Below the pieces are notes generated by a model that searched no databases, had not been told where the DNA came from, and was given only the letters and a program-made list of their open reading frames with translations. This document shows positions 6,880 to 10,009 of a stretch of 10,009 nucleotides of DNA, piece by piece. Origin of the DNA: Candidatus Atribacter hydrocarboniphilus. Its GTDB lineage: Bacteria > Atribacterota > Atribacteria > Atribacterales > Atribacteraceae. Positions within the stretch are counted from its first letter, which is position 1. Every line of letters starts with the position of its first letter. The DNA lies in assembly GCA_003542295.1 (NCBI GenBank), contig DPKX01000070.1, positions 1-10,009 of the forward strand. Direction: 5' to 3'. The translations under genes and the position numbers were made by a program.

Positions 6880-8220
6880 TTATTCCATTTTCATGGCTTC
6901 TAAGGTTTGAGCTTGGGCTTTTGCCATTCCATCGGCCACTGATATTTGTCCTAAGAACATTTCTTGCAAGAGAGCTTCAACAATATCAGCTAAGGGTCCA
7001 AATTCTTTTACTCTGGGGAATCGATACAAACCAGAGAACTGATTCATGGTAGCTGAACTGGCTTCAATCCAATCTGGAACTGTTGGATATTTATTTTTCA
7101 AAGTTTCACTTTGCCAAATTGAGTTTCTCATGATTTCGGTTGTATCAACACCTAATCTTAGTGCTATGTCTTTGCTGGTTGCCCACTGAATAAACAACCA
7201 TCCAGCTTCTTTCGATTTAGAAGCACTACTCATACCCCAGTGCCAAGCAGTACCTGCAGCTGGTGCATGGTTTCCATCGGGAGCTGGCGGTAATACTGCA
7301 TAAGCAACTTTACCAGAAACTTGAGATCGTGAAGGATCTTCAAACAAGCTCATGAATATATTAGCGTCACCAGCAAATATGGCTGCTTTGCCTTGGGCAA
7401 AATCTGAACTTGCTTCATACCAACTATAATTAACCGCTCCAGCTGGTCCTGCATCTTTGAGAAGTTTTAAATACATTTCAGTTCCAGCAATAACCTGCGG
7501 TGTATCCAATTCTGGTCGTTTGGTTTCAGTATTGAGCCAGGAACCACCATAATTTTGAATGTAACCATTCCATGGCCAGTGAGTACCAGCACCTCTCGCT
7601 AATCTTAAAACTACACCGGCATGGTTGGGTGGATTGTTTAATTTTACAGCAGCGTCATAGAGTTCATCCATATTTTTCGGATTAAGAAGTCCCGCTTCTT
7701 CAAATAAATCTTTTCTGTAGAAAACAATTTGAGTATCAGGAGCAATTGGTATTCCGTATAATTTACCGTTAATCACCACAGCACTTAAACTACCTGCAGG
7801 GTAATCCTCAAAATCATACCATACTTTATCAGTCAAGCTTGAATTTTCCAAATATGGTTCTAAAGGTTCTAACCATCCGCCTGCTTCATACATGGTGGAA
7901 TAAGCATGGCTTAACATAAATACATCAGATACAGGATTTCCTGATGACAGGTCAATAATGATTTTACGGAAGAACTCAGCTTCTGGGTAATCATCAATAG
8001 CAACTTTAATTCCAGTAAGTTTTTCAAACTCAGGAACGATATTTTTTAAATAAGTAATTGCATCTCGGCTGCATGCCATAACGCGAATTGATTGTCCATT
8101 AGCCTGATTCCAATCGATATTTGCTGCATCAGGTCCGGGAAATTCTGCCGAAAAAACGCTTAAAGTAAACAATACAACCATAGATAGACTTATAATAATT
8201 GTTAAAAATGACTTTTTCAT
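6880..8220 (-). CDS. ABC transporter sugar-binding protein (MalE/CUT1 type)
   Basis: A 446-residue secreted solute-binding protein, full length for the carbohydrate family. Residues 1-24/25 are a signal peptide (MKKS, hydrophobic core, VFSA) without a lipobox cysteine. The product should therefore be periplasmic rather than lipid-anchored. Family features include PEFEKLTGIKV near 64-74, GSWLNTET, FAQGKAAIFAGDA, and the C-terminal KSKEAGWLFIQWATSKDIA helix region. Several tryptophans and tyrosines are of the type that line sugar pockets. The ATG at 8220 follows AAGGAG (8229-8234) by 8 nt. It lies between the SorC-type regulator and its two permeases, so it is the specificity subunit of this importer. 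It is paralogous to the partial protein at the left edge. Ligand unknown; a mono- or oligosaccharide is likely from the family. Confidence 0.92.
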   Translation of the reverse strand: MKKSFLTIIISLSMVVLFTLSVFSAEFPGPDAANIDWNQANGQSIRVMACSRDAITYLKNIVPEFEKLTGIKVAIDDYPEAEFFRKIIIDLSSGNPVSDVFMLSHAYSTMYEAGGWLEPLEPYLENSSLTDKVWYDFEDYPAGSLSAVVINGKLYGIPIAPDTQIVFYRKDLFEEAGLLNPKNMDELYDAAVKLNNPPNHAGVVLRLARGAGTHWPWNGYIQNYGGSWLNTETKRPELDTPQVIAGTEMYLKLLKDAGPAGAVNYSWYEASSDFAQGKAAIFAGDANIFMSLFEDPSRSQVSGKVAYAVLPPAPDGNHAPAAGTAWHWGMSSASKSKEAGWLFIQWATSKDIALRLGVDTTEIMRNSIWQSETLKNKYPTVPDWIEASSATMNQFSGLYRFPRVKEFGPLADIVEALLQEMFLGQISVADGMAKAQAQTLEAMKME

Positions 8221-8251
8221 ACTTTCAGCTCCTTTCTTTTTTTTAAAAAAG

Positions 8252-8278
8252 GTAATTATACTATATTTTTCTAATTAC
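8252..8278 (-). promoter_or_regulatory. candidate operator and -10 box for the transporter operon
   Basis: GTAATTA (8252-8258) and TAATTAC (8272-8278) form a perfect inverted repeat with centres 20 bp apart, about two helical turns. One half-site overlaps a consensus -10 box TATAAT (8260-8255, minus strand). The region 17 bp upstream reads GAGGTG, not a good -35, so an activator or extended contacts may be needed. The position, between the SorC-type gene and the binding-protein gene, suits a site for that regulator. The assignment is inferred. Confidence 0.45.
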
Positions 8279-8332
8279 ACCTCCTTTTTTGTTTTAACGA
8301 TATTCATTCTCCTTTAAAAATATAAACTATTC

Positions 8333-9283
8333 CTATTGCTTATTCCCTACTATCTCTTTAGCAACAATTTGATCGGTTATTAGGACATCAACATAACCAG
8401 ACTTTAGACTGGCAAGAATTGCTTCCTTTTTCCGTAACGATCCTGCAATTGCAATTATTTTTTTAGCTTTTTTTAATTGCTCAAAAGAAATTCCTACCCT
8501 TTTTTTAGTTAATGATTCATTACATATTTTTCCATTTTTATCAAAATTATTAAATAGGATATCGCCTACGTGACCATTATTTATAAGAATTTTTAAATCA
8601 TTGTCGCTGATAGATGTATCGGGAAGATAGGTGTCCTTGGCAATAGGTCCACCGATTCCAACTACCGCTATGTCCATCCCTTCCCATAATTTCGAAACTT
8701 TCTCGAAATTTTTATCGGAAAACAAAGCTTTGACAATTGATTCGCTATCAACTATTGCTGGTGCATAGAGGGGGACAAATTCACCTTTTATTTTTTCTGA
8801 AAACTGACGAGCCATCTCATTTACTTGGAAGTCAGCGGCATACTGACCAATACCTCCAATTAATGGAACTACAGTTGCCGATGTTTTTCTGCTTGGTTGA
8901 AAATATTTTAAAGTTTCATATATGGTCTTACCCCAACCGATACCGATACAATCACCATCTTGGATATTCTCACTTAAGTACTTAGAAGCAGATTTCGCTA
9001 AACTTTTTCTTATGAAGTATTCGTTGTTAGTTAGAGCCGGAACGACAATTATTTCATCTAATTTATATTTTAGCTTTATAAAGTTTTCAAGGTCTTCTAC
9101 GTGGGAAAGAGGATTAACGACCAAGATTTGTACAATCCCTTCATCTTTGGCTGCTTCTAAGTAACGGTGAACTTTTAAACGGTTTATACCCAGTTTTTCT
9201 GCAATTTTTTCTTGGGTTATGCCTTCATTATAATAGAGGTGGGCTATTTGATAAATTATTTCTGTCTCTTCATAATAGTTCAT
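8333..9283 (-). CDS. SorC/DeoR-family sugar-responsive transcriptional regulator
   Basis: A 316-residue cytoplasmic regulator of the SorC family (relatives DeoR of Bacillus, CggR, LsrR), normal length. Residues 7-50 are the N-terminal helix-turn-helix: IAHLYYNEGITQEKIAEKLG followed by INRLKVHRYL. Residues about 55-313 are the sugar-phosphate-binding domain with its hallmarks IGIGWGKT (113-120), VVPLIGG (138-144), VVGIGGP (207-213), GHVGDI (237-242), VGIS (263-266) and the closing LITDQIVAKEI. Members usually bind a phosphorylated sugar made in the pathway they control. That is notable here because no kinase is visible. The start ATG at 9283 has only a weak ribosome site (GAGAAAAG), which would keep the level low. 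A promoter and dyad lie upstream (9307-9364), suggesting autoregulation. The gene is 112 bp upstream of the transporter genes in the same direction, with no terminator seen between, and is their likely controller. Confidence 0.92.
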   Translation of the reverse strand: MNYYEETEIIYQIAHLYYNEGITQEKIAEKLGINRLKVHRYLEAAKDEGIVQILVVNPLSHVEDLENFIKLKYKLDEIIVVPALTNNEYFIRKSLAKSASKYLSENIQDGDCIGIGWGKTIYETLKYFQPSRKTSATVVPLIGGIGQYAADFQVNEMARQFSEKIKGEFVPLYAPAIVDSESIVKALFSDKNFEKVSKLWEGMDIAVVGIGGPIAKDTYLPDTSISDNDLKILINNGHVGDILFNNFDKNGKICNESLTKKRVGISFEQLKKAKKIIAIAGSLRKKEAILASLKSGYVDVLITDQIVAKEIVGNKQ

Positions 9284-9306
9284 TTTCTTTTCTCAGTTGA
9301 AAATTT

Positions 9307-9327
9307 ACAAATGTATTTTTCATTTGT
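9307..9327 (-). promoter_or_regulatory. candidate autoregulatory operator of the SorC-type regulator
   Basis: ACAAATG (9307-9313) and CATTTGT (9321-9327) are perfect inverted 7-mers around a 7-nt AT spacer. They lie directly downstream of the -10 box (9336-9341), across the expected transcript start, a usual place for a repressor site. On the minus strand the centre reads GAAAAATA, a string also present inside the dyad at 8252-8278. Confidence 0.5.
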
Positions 9328-9335
9328 TCATTGAT

Positions 9336-9364
9336 AAAATATTACACGTCAACATAATTGTCAA
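9336..9364 (-). promoter_or_regulatory. sigma-70 type promoter of the regulator gene
   Basis: On the minus strand a consensus -35 TTGACA (9364-9359), a 17-nt spacer and a -10 TATTTT (9341-9336, four of six). Transcription would start near 9329, about 46 nt before the ATG at 9283. It is the best promoter match in the window, and it remains intact despite the insertion sequence 68 bp upstream. Confidence 0.7.
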
Positions 9365-9431
9365 TAGCGATTTTATTCTATATTAGTTAATTATTATCCC
9401 TGATGATTTATCTTGTCCCTTTATATATAAT

Positions 9432-10009
9432 GGTTCTTCTCCCAAATACTTGATAAAAAAGTCAAATAAAAATGGACACCGCATGCTTTTCTGGATACAG
9501 TATTTGCATCACCAAAAACCAATCCAGAGGAGGCAAAACGATGTCCCAGATACAGCTTAATGCATTCTTTGATTTTTGTCGAGTGAAGGTGATGAAACAG
9601 TCCTATGATCAAGAAAAAAAGCTGGTGACCATGACCATCAATCCAGATAAACGCTATGACCCTGTCTGTCACCACTGTCAACAAAGAGGAGCAAAGATCC
9701 ATTCCTACCATGAACGGATGGTCAGAGATCTCAACTGTTTTGATGCTCAAACTGTTTTGTGGATTGGATACCGAACCGTCAAATGTACGACCTGCGGGAA
9801 TACCGTTGAAGAACTGGACTTTGTCGATCCCGGGAAAAGGATCACCAAGAGACTCGCTCAATACCTCCTGTTTCTTTGTAAGGTGATGACCAGCAAAGAG
9901 ATTACCAAATTATCTTCACTTGGACTGGAAAACCGTCAAAGCCATTCATAAAGAGTATCTTACGACCAAGTTTTCGCAACCAGTGGATGAACATCCTCGC
10001 CTTTTGGTA
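9432..10009 (+). mobile_element. ISL3-family insertion sequence, left part
   Basis: The right end of the window is the start of an ISL3-type element. Its transposase begins at 9541. The probable left terminus begins with GGTTCTTCTCCCAAATACTT at 9432, resembling ISL3-family ends, which usually start GG(C/G/T)TCTT. The family makes 8-bp target duplications; the AT-rich octamer TATATAAT (9424-9431) is the candidate. The right end is outside the window, so neither the terminal repeat nor the duplication can be confirmed. Base composition is visibly richer in G and C than the neighbouring catabolic genes, in keeping with recent arrival. Confidence 0.7.
9541..10009 (+). pseudogene. ISL3-family transposase, frameshifted and cut by window edge
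   Basis: The ATG at 9541 follows AGGAGG (9528-9533) with ideal 7-nt spacing; a frame opening at 9472 has no such site. The N-terminal region shows the ISL3 zinc-binding domain: CHHC (C43, C46) and CTTC (C82, C85) flanking a basic MVRDLNC segment. It is followed by the family's R-T-rich helix-turn-helix region (KRITKRLAQYLLFLCKVMTSKEITK). At K123 the frame shifts: one extra T at 9910/9911 makes the frame read LSSLGLENRQSHS and stop at 9949-9951. In the +1 frame after AAA the expected sequence resumes as YLHLDWKTVKAIHKEYL and stays open to the window end. The zero-frame product would be 136 residues with no DDE catalytic domain, so this copy is probably inactive unless the extra base is a sequencing error. 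Confidence 0.85.

Noticed and set aside
8275..8307. Ten-codon frame upstream of the binding protein (ATG at 8307)
   Set aside because: The GGAG before it is only 1 nt from the ATG, too close to work as a normal ribosome site, and the peptide is Lys-rich and unremarkable.
8737..9164. Plus-strand frames inside the regulator gene
   Set aside because: They overlap each other and lie wholly within the clearly recognised SorC-family gene.
9421..9861. Minus-strand reading frame of 146 codons at the right end
   Set aside because: It is antisense to the well-supported transposase frame, crosses the probable element boundary, and shows no recognisable protein features.
1..10009. CRISPR arrays, tRNA or rRNA genes
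   Set aside because: No regularly spaced repeats, cloverleaf-like sequences or rRNA-like segments were seen on either strand.

Overview
This is an AT-rich bacterial window. Nearly all coding sequence is on the minus strand and is dominated by a carbohydrate-uptake and catabolism locus. An insertion sequence pointing the other way closes the right end. Both solute-binding proteins have plain, non-lipoprotein signal peptides, which suggests a diderm. Together with the low GC and the anaerobe-type enzymes (iron-type alcohol dehydrogenase, URO-D-fold proteins), the content would fit an anaerobic fermenter such as Atribacterota or Thermotogota. That assignment is an inference; no marker gene is present.

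Reading along the minus strand (right to left): a SorC-family sugar-responsive regulator (8333-9283) has its own near-consensus promoter and a perfect dyad just downstream of the -10. It is followed by a CUT1-type ABC importer: binding protein (6880-8220), MalF-type permease (5894-6781) and MalG-type permease (5031-5867). A 15-bp hairpin lies between binding protein and permeases. After a 234-bp gap come a group III iron alcohol dehydrogenase (3630-4796) and a DeoC-type aldolase (2895-3593), ending at a strong intrinsic terminator (2855-2890). A second unit holds two different URO-D-fold proteins (1722-2807 and 474-1688). Then comes the start of a second solute-binding protein (1-355), paralogous to the first, which runs off the left edge.

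The likely logic is that a ligand sensed by the SorC protein is imported, cleaved by the aldolase to an aldehyde, and the aldehyde is reduced by the dehydrogenase. Several details make the locus non-standard. The aldolase keeps its catalytic lysines but has lost the Gly-Gly phosphate loop of deoxyribose-phosphate aldolase. No sugar kinase and no ABC ATPase are visible. The two URO-D-fold proteins differ at the metal-binding position (His-Ser-Cys versus His-Ser-Asp), and no corrinoid protein is present. The substrate is unknown.

The right end (from about 9432) is the left part of an ISL3-type insertion sequence on the plus strand. Its transposase carries a single-base +1 frameshift near 9910 and runs off the window. 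It sits upstream of the regulator promoter and leaves it intact.
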